The notes under the pieces are model-generated. The model saw nothing but the letters and a program-made list of their open reading frames with translations. It had not been told where the DNA came from and ran no database searches. This document shows, one piece after another, positions 35,150 to 44,027 of a stretch of DNA of 64,000 nt (positions within the stretch are counted from its first letter, which is position 1; each line of letters opens with the position of its first letter). A program made the position numbers and the translations under genes. Source of the stretch: an uncultured Alphaproteobacteria bacterium (GTDB lineage Bacteria > Pseudomonadota > Alphaproteobacteria > RF32 > CAG-239); assembly GCA_934254915.1 (NCBI GenBank), contig CAKQMH010000002.1, positions 166,948-230,947 of the forward strand, in the 5' to 3' direction.

Positions 35150-35659
35150 ATGCGGATAATTTTAGGTGTTTTGGCAAGTCTTATTTTTTCCTTGAACCTT
35201 GCAGCTGCGCAAGAAGCCGTGACTGATGAAGGTGAAACCGGATTGACTTTGCCTCGTTTTGTATCTTTGCGCTCAAGTCATATTAATGCGCGTTCTGGCC
35301 CGGGCGCACGCTATCCGATAGAGTGGGTTTATATGCAAAAATCAGCTCCGGTTGAAATCGTAGCCGAATTTGAGCTGTGGCGTAAAATCAAAGATTGGCA
35401 GGGATCGGAATCTTGGGTTCATAAATCAATGTTGTCCGGCAAACGTTTTGCCAAAGTTACAACCCCCGGCGAAAATAACCTTTATGATAAAGCTGATTAC
35501 AAATCTAAGGTTATTGCGCGGGTTGAAGACGAAGTTGTCGGCGAGATTACCAAATGTCCGGCGGTGAATGCTTTTTGCCGTGTGCGTTTTGGTAATGTTG
35601 AAGGCTGGATTCCCCGTCAGAACATCTATGGTGTCTATTCTAACGAAGTTATAGATTAA
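35150..35659 (+). CDS. Secreted SH3-domain protein
   Basis: A 169-residue periplasmic protein. Its signal peptide is MRIILGVLASLIFSLNLAAA, cleaved before QEA. Two bacterial SH3-like repeats follow, the first with SSHINARSGPGARYPIEWVY and ESWVHKSMLSG, the second with NLYDKADYKSKVIARVEDE and VEGWIPRQNIYG. Such proteins bind peptidoglycan or other envelope partners. AAGGTGG precedes the ATG. A bidirectional terminator separates it from accD. Confidence 0.88.
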   Translation: MRIILGVLASLIFSLNLAAAQEAVTDEGETGLTLPRFVSLRSSHINARSGPGARYPIEWVYMQKSAPVEIVAEFELWRKIKDWQGSESWVHKSMLSGKRFAKVTTPGENNLYDKADYKSKVIARVEDEVVGEITKCPAVNAFCRVRFGNVEGWIPRQNIYGVYSNEVID

Positions 35660-35695
35660 AAAAATACCTCCGGTCTTATTAGGGAGGTTGGTAAT

Positions 35696-35729
35696 AAAAA
35701 AAGCGGAAGATTAAAACTTCCGCTTTTTC
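35696..35729. terminator. Bidirectional terminator between the SH3 gene and accD
   Basis: A 12-bp stem, AAAAAGCGGAAG (35698-35709) with CTTCCGCTTTTT (35717-35728). A weaker ACCTCC/GGAGGT hairpin precedes it near 35665-35689. Confidence 0.9.
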
Positions 35730-35731
35730 TG

Positions 35732-36613
35732 TTACTTTTGTTCAATTGATAAGGTGTTAAGCTGTGGTTTGCGGTGGGTTAAAATACTTAATACTTTAAC
35801 CAATTCATCTTTCATCTCCGGTCGCCGAACCACAATGTCAACCATACCGTGTTCGCGCAGATATTCTGCTCGTTGAAATCCTTCGGGCAGCTTCTCGCGA
35901 ATAGTTTGCTCAATTACCCGCGCTCCGGCAAAGCCGATAACACATCCTCTCTCCGCGATATGAATATCACCCAACATTGCAAACGAGGCTGAAACCCCGC
36001 CTGTGGTAGGATCTGTAAGAATTGAGATAAACGGCAGCCCTTTTTCTTTGACCATATTAACCGCCGCAGTTGTACGCGCCATCTGCATCAACGACAAAAT
36101 TCCTTCCTGCATGCGAGCTCCGCCTGATGCGGCAATCGTAATTAACGGATAATTTCCGCGCATGGCAATGTCTGCGGCTTTAACGACGCCTTCACCTACG
36201 GCCGTACCCATTGAACCGCCCATAAATGAAAAGTCCAATGCGGCAACCACGCAGGTAATACCGCCGATTTCACCTTGTGCAACTTTAATTGCATCATCGC
36301 TGCCGGTTGCTTTACGGTAGGTGCGAAGTCTGTCGGTGTATTTCTTGGAATCCTTAAAATTTAAAGGATCTTCTACCAATTTGGGCAGGGTCACCAATTT
36401 ATAATCGCCGTTGTCAAACAACATCTCAAAGCGTTTTTTTATCGGCAGACGCAGATGATGATCGCAGGCGGTGCAGATGTAATTGTTCTTTTCCAGCTCT
36501 TTGGTAAAAAGCATCTGTCCGCATTCAGGACATTTGGTCCATAAATTATCGGCAATCTCCTTGGTCGTAATTTTTTTTAGTTTCGGGCGTACAAAATCAG
36601 ATAACCAGTTCAT
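35732..36613 (-). CDS. accD: Acetyl-CoA carboxylase carboxyltransferase beta subunit
   Basis: A 293-residue subunit that, with AccA, transfers CO2 from biotin to acetyl-CoA, the first step of fatty acid synthesis. The N-terminal zinc finger has four cysteines (CPEC at 28-31, CTAC at 47-50). The crotonase-like part has SGGARMQEGILSLMQMA and TDPTTGGVSASFAMLGD. It lies 29 bases downstream of lapA on the same strand; accA is 2 kb away in the same orientation, so the cluster brings both halves of the enzyme together. Confidence 0.97.
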   Translation of the reverse strand: MNWLSDFVRPKLKKITTKEIADNLWTKCPECGQMLFTKELEKNNYICTACDHHLRLPIKKRFEMLFDNGDYKLVTLPKLVEDPLNFKDSKKYTDRLRTYRKATGSDDAIKVAQGEIGGITCVVAALDFSFMGGSMGTAVGEGVVKAADIAMRGNYPLITIAASGGARMQEGILSLMQMARTTAAVNMVKEKGLPFISILTDPTTGGVSASFAMLGDIHIAERGCVIGFAGARVIEQTIREKLPEGFQRAEYLREHGMVDIVVRRPEMKDELVKVLSILTHRKPQLNTLSIEQK

Positions 36614-36642
36614 ATTATCTTACCTTAAAGTTTGTTAAAATA

Positions 36643-37065
36643 TCAGTTTTTGGCAACGGGATGAAACATTCCGTCATCTTCGCGATCTTTTTTCTTAAAC
36701 AGGTTCTTAAAGCGTTCTTTAAGAGAGAGTTTAGGCTTAGGTGGAGTTTGCTCTTTCAGCGTTTCCAAGTTTCCTTGTAAGGTTTCAACTTCCTTAACCA
36801 ACTTGGTTTGTTCTTTGCTCAGCTTTTTGTTTTGCTTGCGTTGGTTGCGCAAAGCTCTTCTGACCGGAGCGTACGACATCCATGAAAACATTTCGCCGAT
36901 TATGAAACCGAACAGGATAAAAAATACGATAGCCACGCTGAGCGATACAGTAATTTCAATATAAAAAGGCCATAGGTTAAAAGTTGCCAAGTCATTATTT
37001 ACAAAGGCAAATACCAAAATAACTGCCAGCAGCGGTATTCCTATCAGCATTTTTATAAAGCCCAT
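36643..37065 (-). CDS. lapA: LapA-family membrane protein (DUF1049)
   Basis: A 140-residue inner-membrane protein with two helices (about 5-23 and 40-62) separated by NNDLATFNLWPFYIEI, the LapA pattern, then a cytoplasmic coiled coil and a basic tail. In Escherichia coli LapA works with LapB in tuning LPS synthesis; the coiled tail here is longer. The ATG is preceded by GGGAG. It lies 34 bases downstream of ihfB, an adjacency common in alphaproteobacteria. Confidence 0.88.
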   Translation of the reverse strand: MGFIKMLIGIPLLAVILVFAFVNNDLATFNLWPFYIEITVSLSVAIVFFILFGFIIGEMFSWMSYAPVRRALRNQRKQNKKLSKEQTKLVKEVETLQGNLETLKEQTPPKPKLSLKERFKNLFKKKDREDDGMFHPVAKN

Positions 37066-37099
37066 AAGCTCTACTCCCTATCTTAAAATCAAGCCGTTT

Positions 37100-37378
37100 T
37101 TACTTATTTAATAATTCAAACAGTTGTTTACCAGTCTTAAAGTGAGGGATATTGCGTTCTTCAACCTTAACCTGCTCGCCGGTACGTGGGTTTTTTGCAA
37201 TGCGCGGTGTACGTGTGCGGACGGAAAAAGCACCGAAACCGCGAAATTCTACACGGTCGCCGCTAGCTAATGAGCTGGTGATTTTATCAAAAATCACGGC
37301 TACGATTTTTTCCACGTCTTTAAGCATCAGGTGCGGGTTCTTGTTTGCAATTCTTTCAATTAATTCTGATTTAGTCAC
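37100..37378 (-). CDS. ihfB: Integration host factor beta subunit / HU-family protein
   Basis: A 92-residue DNA-bending protein. It starts MTKSELIERIANKNPHL and has the DNA-arm segment FGAFSVRTRTPRIAKNPRTGE with the intercalating proline. The context next to lapA supports IHF-beta over HU. It helps fold DNA at promoters and origins. In many relatives it follows cmk-rpsA; here those genes are 22 kb away. Confidence 0.93.
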   Translation of the reverse strand: MTKSELIERIANKNPHLMLKDVEKIVAVIFDKITSSLASGDRVEFRGFGAFSVRTRTPRIAKNPRTGEQVKVEERNIPHFKTGKQLFELLNK

Positions 37379-37527
37379 TTTATCTACCTCTTTGTTTTTA
37401 TATTTTTTAAGTTATCCGTTTTTGCTATAATTATCAATATTACAATTTAAAAAAAAGCCAAAATTTAATTGTTCAGTTATCCATAGAGTTTTTTGCGGTA
37501 AATGTAAACCCTAAAACGTATTTGTTT

Positions 37528-38673
37528 TTACTCGTTGCCCGTCAAATGGCTTATTTGCGGTGCATCATCGGCTTTGCCAAGCTCAATGTCTTCGATTTTT
37601 TGGATTCGTTTACCGATTTTGCCGGAAGAAATTTTGATGCTGTCGACGTCTTCATTGGCTTGTTTGAAGTGCTTGCTGAGACTGTCGATGCGGCTATCCA
37701 GACGTTCAATGTCCTCAACCAATGTTCCGACCTCTTTTTGAATAACACCGGCTTGTTCGCGCATTTTGGCATCTTTCAGAATTGCCCGAATGGTGTTGAG
37801 TGTTGCCATTAAAGTTGTCGGTGACACAATCCAAACTTTGGCGCGGTAAGAACTTTCGACCACATCGGTAAAGTTTGCGTGCAGTTCAGCATAAATTGCT
37901 TCGCTTGGCAAAAACATCAATGCCGATTCGGCGGTTTCACCGGCAATGATATATTTTTCGGCAATGTCTTTAATGTGTTTTAATACCGAAGCGCGGAAAA
38001 ATCGTTCCGCTTCAACCCGCTCACGATCATTTGTCGCTGCGCGCAACGCATGATAACTTTCCAACGGAAATTTAGCATCAATTACAATCGTTCCCGGCGG
38101 GTTGGGCAGCTTTAAGACACAATCCGCCCGTTTAGTGTTGGATAAAACCACCTGAAAAGCATAAGCATTAGGTGGCAATATTGAGGTTACCAAATCATTG
38201 AGCTGAATTTCGCCGAACGCTCCGCGCGCTTGTTTGTTGGACAATACTTCCTGCAAAGAAACTACTTGTTCGGAAAGGGAGGATATCTTTTGTTGTGCTA
38301 CATCAATTTTAGCCAATCGTTCTCGCAAATCTGTCAGTGTTTCAGAGGTCTTGTTGGCGTTTTGCTGCAATCCTTCACCCACGCTTTTAGTCACGGCCAA
38401 CAATTTTTCATCCATAATCTTAAGCACGGCAAGCTTTTGTTCGTTAATTGCCTGAGCTATTTGCGATTGCTCATGCGCACTGCGTTCGCTGATTTGCGAT
38501 AACCGGCCGGCCAATTCGGCTTGTCCGCGTAGCAAAATGTCGCTCATTTGGCTAAGCCCTTTGTTCGAACGGCGTACGCACAGTATAATCAAATTAGCCG
38601 CCAACAGCGCCATAACGACAGCGGCGACAGTCCATAACATCGGTGTGTCGGCAATGCTACTTAGATTCGGCAA
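37528..38673 (-). CDS. rmuC: DNA recombination protein RmuC
   Basis: A 381-residue protein with an N-terminal membrane helix (LWTVAAVVMALLAANLIILC), a coiled coil (about 45-130) and the RmuC nuclease-like domain, seen in KQARGAFGEIQLNDLV, VIDAKFPLESY and VWIVSPTTLMATLNTI. RmuC limits inversions at short inverted repeats. The TTG at 38673 has GGGAAG five bases upstream and overlaps the accA 3' end by 17 bases, suggesting coupling; an ATG at 38640 has no ribosome binding site. Confidence 0.92.
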   Translation of the reverse strand: MPNLSSIADTPMLWTVAAVVMALLAANLIILCVRRSNKGLSQMSDILLRGQAELAGRLSQISERSAHEQSQIAQAINEQKLAVLKIMDEKLLAVTKSVGEGLQQNANKTSETLTDLRERLAKIDVAQQKISSLSEQVVSLQEVLSNKQARGAFGEIQLNDLVTSILPPNAYAFQVVLSNTKRADCVLKLPNPPGTIVIDAKFPLESYHALRAATNDRERVEAERFFRASVLKHIKDIAEKYIIAGETAESALMFLPSEAIYAELHANFTDVVESSYRAKVWIVSPTTLMATLNTIRAILKDAKMREQAGVIQKEVGTLVEDIERLDSRIDSLSKHFKQANEDVDSIKISSGKIGKRIQKIEDIELGKADDAPQISHLTGNE

Positions 38674-39634
38674 AGTGTCTTCCCATTCTTAAGAATTTTT
38701 CGGTGCGGCGTTTTTTAAGCTCTTCTCCGCTTAAAGGCAAAAGCTCTTTCAGGTGTTTTAAGATGCTGTCGCCGACTCTCTCAATAGCGGCTTGCGGGTT
38801 GCGATGTGCGCCTCCTAATGGTTCGGCAATAATCTCGTCAATCACGCCCAGCTTGCGCAAATCTTGTGCCGTTAATTTCAAGGCTTCGGTAGCTTCTTTG
38901 ACCTTATCGGCCGACCGCCACAAAATTGAGGCGCAACCTTCGGGTGAAATTACGGAATAAATTGAGTGTTCCAACATTAATACCCGATTGGCCGTGGCAA
39001 TGGCAATAGCGCCGCCTGACCCGCCTTCGCCGATAACTACCGAAATAATCGGAGCTTTGATTTGCAAACATTTTTCAATGGATGATGCAATGGCTTCGGC
39101 CTGACCGCGGGCTTCGGCTTCAACCCCGGGAAAAGCTCCGGCCGTGTCGACAAACGCGATGACCGGCATATTGAATTTATCGGCTAAATCCATAAGGCGC
39201 TGGGCTTTACGATAGCCTTCCGGCTTTGCCATGCCGAAATTATACTTAACGCGGGATTCGATATCGTGTCCCTTTTCTTGTCCCAACACTACGACCGAAA
39301 TATTTTTAAACCGACCGATACCGCCGATCATGGCTTCATCATCGGCGAAAAGTCTGTCCCCGCACAAAGGTGTAAAATCTTCGATCAAAGCATTAACATA
39401 ATCAAGGCAATGCGGACGTTGCGGATGACGTGCGACTTGTGATTTTTGCCACGGCGTCAGGTTCGAATACGCTGCTTTCATTTGTTTTTCCAGCTTTTGT
39501 TGCAATCTGTTAACTTCTTGCGAAATGTCGACATCTTCATCTTGTGCCAACATCTTAAGGCTTTCAATTTTGGATTCGATTTCAAAAATATTTTTTTCAA
39601 AGTCTAAGACTAATGTATTGGAACTGTTATTCAT
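38657..39634 (-). CDS. accA: Acetyl-CoA carboxylase carboxyltransferase alpha subunit
   Basis: A 325-residue partner of AccD. Family segments include YVNALIEDFTPLCGDR, GHDIESRVKYNFGMAKPEGYRKA and the oxyanion-hole region GEGGSGGAIAIATANRVLMLEHS. The N-terminal helix (EIESKIESLK) is typical. rmuC overlaps its 3' end. The gene is divergent from the membrane protein at 39812. Confidence 0.97.
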   Translation of the reverse strand: MNNSSNTLVLDFEKNIFEIESKIESLKMLAQDEDVDISQEVNRLQQKLEKQMKAAYSNLTPWQKSQVARHPQRPHCLDYVNALIEDFTPLCGDRLFADDEAMIGGIGRFKNISVVVLGQEKGHDIESRVKYNFGMAKPEGYRKAQRLMDLADKFNMPVIAFVDTAGAFPGVEAEARGQAEAIASSIEKCLQIKAPIISVVIGEGGSGGAIAIATANRVLMLEHSIYSVISPEGCASILWRSADKVKEATEALKLTAQDLRKLGVIDEIIAEPLGGAHRNPQAAIERVGDSILKHLKELLPLSGEELKKRRTEKFLRMGRHFAESK

Positions 39635-39811
39635 AAAATTCCTCTGTATCCTGTTTCACACATTTTTGAGCTATCCATAGCACAATTTTTTTCAAAATTC
39701 GACTCTTATTTTAGTTTTTGTGCAAGAAGTAGCAATTTTTGTTGGAAAAAAAGACACTTCTGTTAATATGATTTTTAATCATAATTGAATAATAACGGGG
39801 AGTAAAAGTCG

Positions 39812-41086
39812 TTGCTGGCGGTATCCTTTTTTGCATTAATCTTTTCATCGTTGGTTTGGGTTATTTTTGCGCTGAACTTTGTCTTTGATAATTTGGGCGA
39901 AATATCTTTCTTTTCGGCCGGTGCGTCGGATATTATCGTCTATCTGATAATTGTTTGCCTGCCCTTGATGGTGATGTGGCTGGTGTTCGGCTATGTTAAT
40001 CAATATCTGCATAATCGCCATGCAAATAATTTGCTTTACCGTCTGTTTGCGCAAATGAAGAAAAATCAGGATTATTCCGATCTTTTGGCGCGCGCCATGA
40101 TTGAAACCGAACAGCAGGTTAAAGACGGCTTTATTCTCAACCGTTTTGATTTGTTAATTGGGGATATGAATGAACTTTTAGCCGAAATCATACAGGGGTG
40201 CAAGATTGCTTCGACCGAACAGATTGAGCATTTGTGGACAAAGGTTCAAAACGGCGGCAAGTGGGCTTTCGGTCGGGTAATAATTGAGGTTAATAACGCT
40301 CAGCCTAATTTTCAGATGCGCGTTTTTGACAAAGCCAGTCATGACACGGTTTTAGCCGGTACGATTATGGAGTTCTGCGCCCGCTATCTGGCAGTTACGG
40401 AAATGTTAGAAAAACATGATCGGGAAAAAATGTTTTTAAACATTATTGAAACCGGCGTCATGGGTAAAGTTTTCTCGGTTTTTGCTCCCATTTCGGATGA
40501 GGTGCGCCGCAGTCGCGAAAATACATCGGCTTTTGCTGCGCGCACGCCGTCATTCACTCCGGAGCGGGCAGCTCCGGTCGCTGTGGCGGAAACTAAACGT
40601 TCTCCTCGTCCTGAGCCGTTTTATCCTTCGCCGGAAGAACCGATTGGTAAAAAACTTTTGCATAAAGTTAAAAGCCTTGGCAAAAAAACACCGCTTGATG
40701 ACCAAGCCGAACAACCGGCGCAGGATGCCTTTTCTAAAGCCTTGGAGCGCAGTTTCGGGGGTGAAGATGAAACTCCGCGCCTGCAAATACCGGAAGAAGG
40801 TGTTTTTACCGGTCCTGCAGCTCCGTCTTTGCGGCAAGATGATGGCTTCGATCATTCCTCAGAGCCGCGATTTGAAATTTCATTACCCGAAGAAAATGAT
40901 GAACTGCCAACTCCGATTTTAAGCGCTCCGCAGCCGGAACTCTCACAAACGCAAAAGGAGTTGGATAATTTCAAAAAAGAATGGGGTGATGTAAAAGTTA
41001 CCGCGGATGACACGCCGGTTGAGGTTGACGAAAATCTGGCTTATCCTTTCGGTGGTTGGACTGATGAGCAAAATTATAACCGCTGA
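39812..41086 (+). CDS. Membrane protein with long cytoplasmic tail, unknown function
   Basis: A 424-residue protein with two N-terminal membrane helices (about 2-23 and 42-63), a folded helical region up to ~225, and then a long acidic, proline-rich and probably disordered tail ending FGGWTDEQNYNR. I do not recognise a family, though the layout recalls uncharacterised alphaproteobacterial membrane proteins. The start is a TTG with GGGGAG ten bases upstream. The yejA start lies 11 bases after its stop, so it may be co-transcribed with the peptide transporter genes. Confidence 0.72.
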   Translation: MLAVSFFALIFSSLVWVIFALNFVFDNLGEISFFSAGASDIIVYLIIVCLPLMVMWLVFGYVNQYLHNRHANNLLYRLFAQMKKNQDYSDLLARAMIETEQQVKDGFILNRFDLLIGDMNELLAEIIQGCKIASTEQIEHLWTKVQNGGKWAFGRVIIEVNNAQPNFQMRVFDKASHDTVLAGTIMEFCARYLAVTEMLEKHDREKMFLNIIETGVMGKVFSVFAPISDEVRRSRENTSAFAARTPSFTPERAAPVAVAETKRSPRPEPFYPSPEEPIGKKLLHKVKSLGKKTPLDDQAEQPAQDAFSKALERSFGGEDETPRLQIPEEGVFTGPAAPSLRQDDGFDHSSEPRFEISLPEENDELPTPILSAPQPELSQTQKELDNFKKEWGDVKVTADDTPVEVDENLAYPFGGWTDEQNYNR

Positions 41087-41097
41087 CAGGAGTGCCG

Positions 41098-42888
41098 TTG
41101 TATAAATTAATTGCCATAATCGCATGTCTGTTGAGCTTTGGCGCGCGGGCTTCCGAACCGCAAATCACGGATTCGCTGCCTTTGTATGACGATTCGGTTT
41201 ACGCTTCCGGTTTTAAGCATTTTTCGTTTGTTAACCCGCAAGCCCCCAAGGGCGGTCGGGTTGTCTTGCCGGCCTATGGCAGTTTTGATAATTTTAATCC
41301 GTATATTTTCAAAGGGATTGCGGCCACACAGCACGCTTTGCTGAGTTTGGACAGTTTGGGAGTTGTCCCTCCGGATGATGTCTCGACGGTTTATCCGTTG
41401 TTAGCGGAGAAGTTTGAACGTCCGTCCGATAATTCGTACATCGGTTTTATCCTTAATCCGCAAGCTCGTTTCAGTGACGGCTCGCCGGTAACCGCTGATG
41501 ATGTGATTTTTACGTATAATGCGTTAATTAAAGACGGCTCGCCTTTTTATAAAGTCTATTACGGAGATGTCGATTATGTAAAAAAAATAAATCAGCATCA
41601 TGTCCGTTTCTATTTCAAACCCGATACTCATAATAAAGAGCTGCCGCTAATCTTGTCGCAGCTGAAAATTTTTTCGGCTCAAGACTGGCAGGGGCGTGAT
41701 TTCAGCAAACCGGAATTACGCGTCCCGTTAGGCAGCGGTCCGTATGTTTTAAGCAAGTTTTCGCCCAATAAATATTTGGTGTTTGAGCGCAATCCTGATT
41801 ATTGGGCTAAAGACTTGCCTTCGCGCCGCGGTTTCTTCAATTTTGACGAAGTCCGTTATGATTATTATCAGGATACCACCGTAACCTTACAGGCTTTGTT
41901 TGCCGGCAGTATTGATGCCCGTGAAGAATATATCGCCAAAATTTGGGTTACCGGTTATGATAATGATATTGTCAAATCCGGACGAGTGGTAAAGGAAAAT
42001 TTGGAGCATAATCAACCGGCCAACTTGCAGTATTTCGGCTTTAATACTCGTCTGCCCCAATTTGCCGACCGTCGGGTTCGAGAAGCTATCGGTTTGGCTT
42101 TTAACTTTGAATGGGCGGACGAAAATTTGTTCTACAAGCAGTATCGCCGCTTGCCAAGCGCCTTTACCAATACCGGTATGGAAGCTTCAGGATTACCTCA
42201 AGGCAAAGAGCTGAAGCTGCTGACGCCATTTCGCTCACAGCTTCCGGAGGCGGTTTTTACCCAAGCTCCGCAGTTGCCGCGGCATGATGATTATATGGCT
42301 ACCCGCCGAAATTTGCGGCAGGCAGTTAAGCTGTTGCAGCAGGCCGGTTATGATTTCCAAGACGGTGTTATGACTAATCTGGCTGACGGGAAGCCTCTCG
42401 AATTTGAAATTTTGAGCAATTCGGCAAACGGAGCGGCTTTTACACGAGTGATGCTGCCGTTTATGGCTAATCTGCGTAAAATCGGGATTAAAACGACTTT
42501 TCGTAATCTTGAAACCAACATTTTCAAAAATCGGCTGGACGATTTTGATTTTGAAATGGCGATTTTAGCCGTTGGGGTCAGCTCACTGGTTGGCAATGAG
42601 CAAAAAGAACTTTGGGGTTCGCAGGCAGCCGATGTCAATGGCAGTTATAATTATATGGGGATTAAAAATCCGGCGGTTGATTATTTGACGCAAGCCTTGG
42701 TTTCGGCACATCATAAAGATGACTATCAGGCCGCGGTTCGGGCTTTGGATCGGGTTTTGCTGCAAGAACACTATTTTATTCCGCAGTGGTATTCGCCTTA
42801 TCAAAGGGTTGCTTATTGGTGCAAACTTCATCATCCGCAAACCAAAGTCAAAGCCGGATTTGATATTTTTACATGGTGGATTGAGTAA
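41098..42888 (+). CDS. yejA: Peptide ABC transporter substrate-binding protein, YejA-like
   Basis: A 596-residue periplasmic binding protein of family 5. It has a signal peptide ending SFGARA before SEP. KHFSFVNPQAPKGGRVV and GSFDNFNPYI are characteristic of the YejA subgroup, followed by RFSDGSPVTADDVIFTYN. It binds peptides for import, microcin C in Escherichia coli. The TTG at 41098 sits five bases after AGGAG; a GTG at 41092 overlaps that site. The yejB start overlaps its stop (TAATG). Confidence 0.92.
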   Translation: MYKLIAIIACLLSFGARASEPQITDSLPLYDDSVYASGFKHFSFVNPQAPKGGRVVLPAYGSFDNFNPYIFKGIAATQHALLSLDSLGVVPPDDVSTVYPLLAEKFERPSDNSYIGFILNPQARFSDGSPVTADDVIFTYNALIKDGSPFYKVYYGDVDYVKKINQHHVRFYFKPDTHNKELPLILSQLKIFSAQDWQGRDFSKPELRVPLGSGPYVLSKFSPNKYLVFERNPDYWAKDLPSRRGFFNFDEVRYDYYQDTTVTLQALFAGSIDAREEYIAKIWVTGYDNDIVKSGRVVKENLEHNQPANLQYFGFNTRLPQFADRRVREAIGLAFNFEWADENLFYKQYRRLPSAFTNTGMEASGLPQGKELKLLTPFRSQLPEAVFTQAPQLPRHDDYMATRRNLRQAVKLLQQAGYDFQDGVMTNLADGKPLEFEILSNSANGAAFTRVMLPFMANLRKIGIKTTFRNLETNIFKNRLDDFDFEMAILAVGVSSLVGNEQKELWGSQAADVNGSYNYMGIKNPAVDYLTQALVSAHHKDDYQAAVRALDRVLLQEHYFIPQWYSPYQRVAYWCKLHHPQTKVKAGFDIFTWWIE

Positions 42889-43955
42889 TGAGAAGTTATA
42901 TTTTAAAACGCTTAATTCTTATTCCGCTGACGCTTTTAGGCATAATGCTGGTTAATTTTATGATTGTGCAGTTTGCCCCCGGCGGACCGATAGAGCATAC
43001 TTTGGCCAAATATCAGGGTATTAATGTTGACGCCAAAGGACAATTTTCGGGTGCGGCGGCCATGAATAATGCCTCTTCAACATCGCGTTATCAGGGAGCG
43101 CAGGGCGTGCCGGCCGATTTAATTAAAGAACTGGAGAAACAATTCGGTTTTGATAAGCCGGCACATATTCGTTTCTTAAAAATGGTGCGTGATTATGCCG
43201 TTTTTGACTTCGGCAAAAGTTTCTATCAGGATAAAACCGTATGGCAGCTGATAAAGGAGCGGATGCCGGTTTCCGTGTCTTTGGGCTTATGGTCGACGTT
43301 GATTATTTATCTGGTGGCGATTCCTTTAGGTATCAAAAAAGCCGTGCGCGATGGTAGTGTGTTTGATGTTTGGACTTCGTTCGCCGTTATTATCGGTTCG
43401 GCAATTCCGGTTTTTTTGTTCGCCGTATTCCTGATTGTCTTTTTTGCCGGCGGAACTTATTGGCAGTGGTTTCCGCTTCATGGTTTGACTTCCGATAATT
43501 GGGAAAATTTGAGTTGGGGCGGCAAAATAGTTGATTATTTTTGGCATATTGCTTTGCCGGTTTTGGCAATGACAATCGGCGGTTTCGCCAGCTTAACCAT
43601 GTTGACCAAAAACTCTTTTCTGGATGAGCTGAATAAACCCTATGTGCTTACCGCCCGCGCCAAAGGCTTAACGGAAAATCAGGTCTTATACGGGCATATT
43701 TTCCGCAATGCCATGCTGATTGTGATTGCCGGCTTTCCAAGTTTGTTGATTAAGGTGTTATTTACCGGCTCGCTGCTGATTGAAGTTATTTTTTCACTCA
43801 ACGGCTTGGGATTATTGGGATATGAAGCCATAATGACGCGTGATTATCCGGTTATTTTCGGAACAATGTATATCTTTGCTTTGTTGGGTTTGGTGCTGAA
43901 ACTTATCTCTGATTTAACTTATTCGCTCATTGACCCCCGCATCAACTTTGACTGA
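42888..43955 (+). CDS. yejB: Peptide ABC transporter permease, YejB-like
   Basis: A 355-residue inner-membrane permease of the DppB family. It starts MRSYILKRLILIPLTLLGI and has the long periplasmic insert after the first helix that is typical of YejB, then further helices with the ATPase-contact loop KPYVLTARAKGLTENQV. It is translationally coupled to yejA. The second permease (yejE) and ATPase (yejF) that normally follow are not in the window; a phosphorylase gene comes next. Confidence 0.93.
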   Translation: MRSYILKRLILIPLTLLGIMLVNFMIVQFAPGGPIEHTLAKYQGINVDAKGQFSGAAAMNNASSTSRYQGAQGVPADLIKELEKQFGFDKPAHIRFLKMVRDYAVFDFGKSFYQDKTVWQLIKERMPVSVSLGLWSTLIIYLVAIPLGIKKAVRDGSVFDVWTSFAVIIGSAIPVFLFAVFLIVFFAGGTYWQWFPLHGLTSDNWENLSWGGKIVDYFWHIALPVLAMTIGGFASLTMLTKNSFLDELNKPYVLTARAKGLTENQVLYGHIFRNAMLIVIAGFPSLLIKVLFTGSLLIEVIFSLNGLGLLGYEAIMTRDYPVIFGTMYIFALLGLVLKLISDLTYSLIDPRINFD

Positions 43956-44027
43956 AAAGATTATTAACTAATCTTAAATAATAAAGTTGGATAATCATAT
44001 AAAAGTTACTTTGGGAGAATGCTGTAA

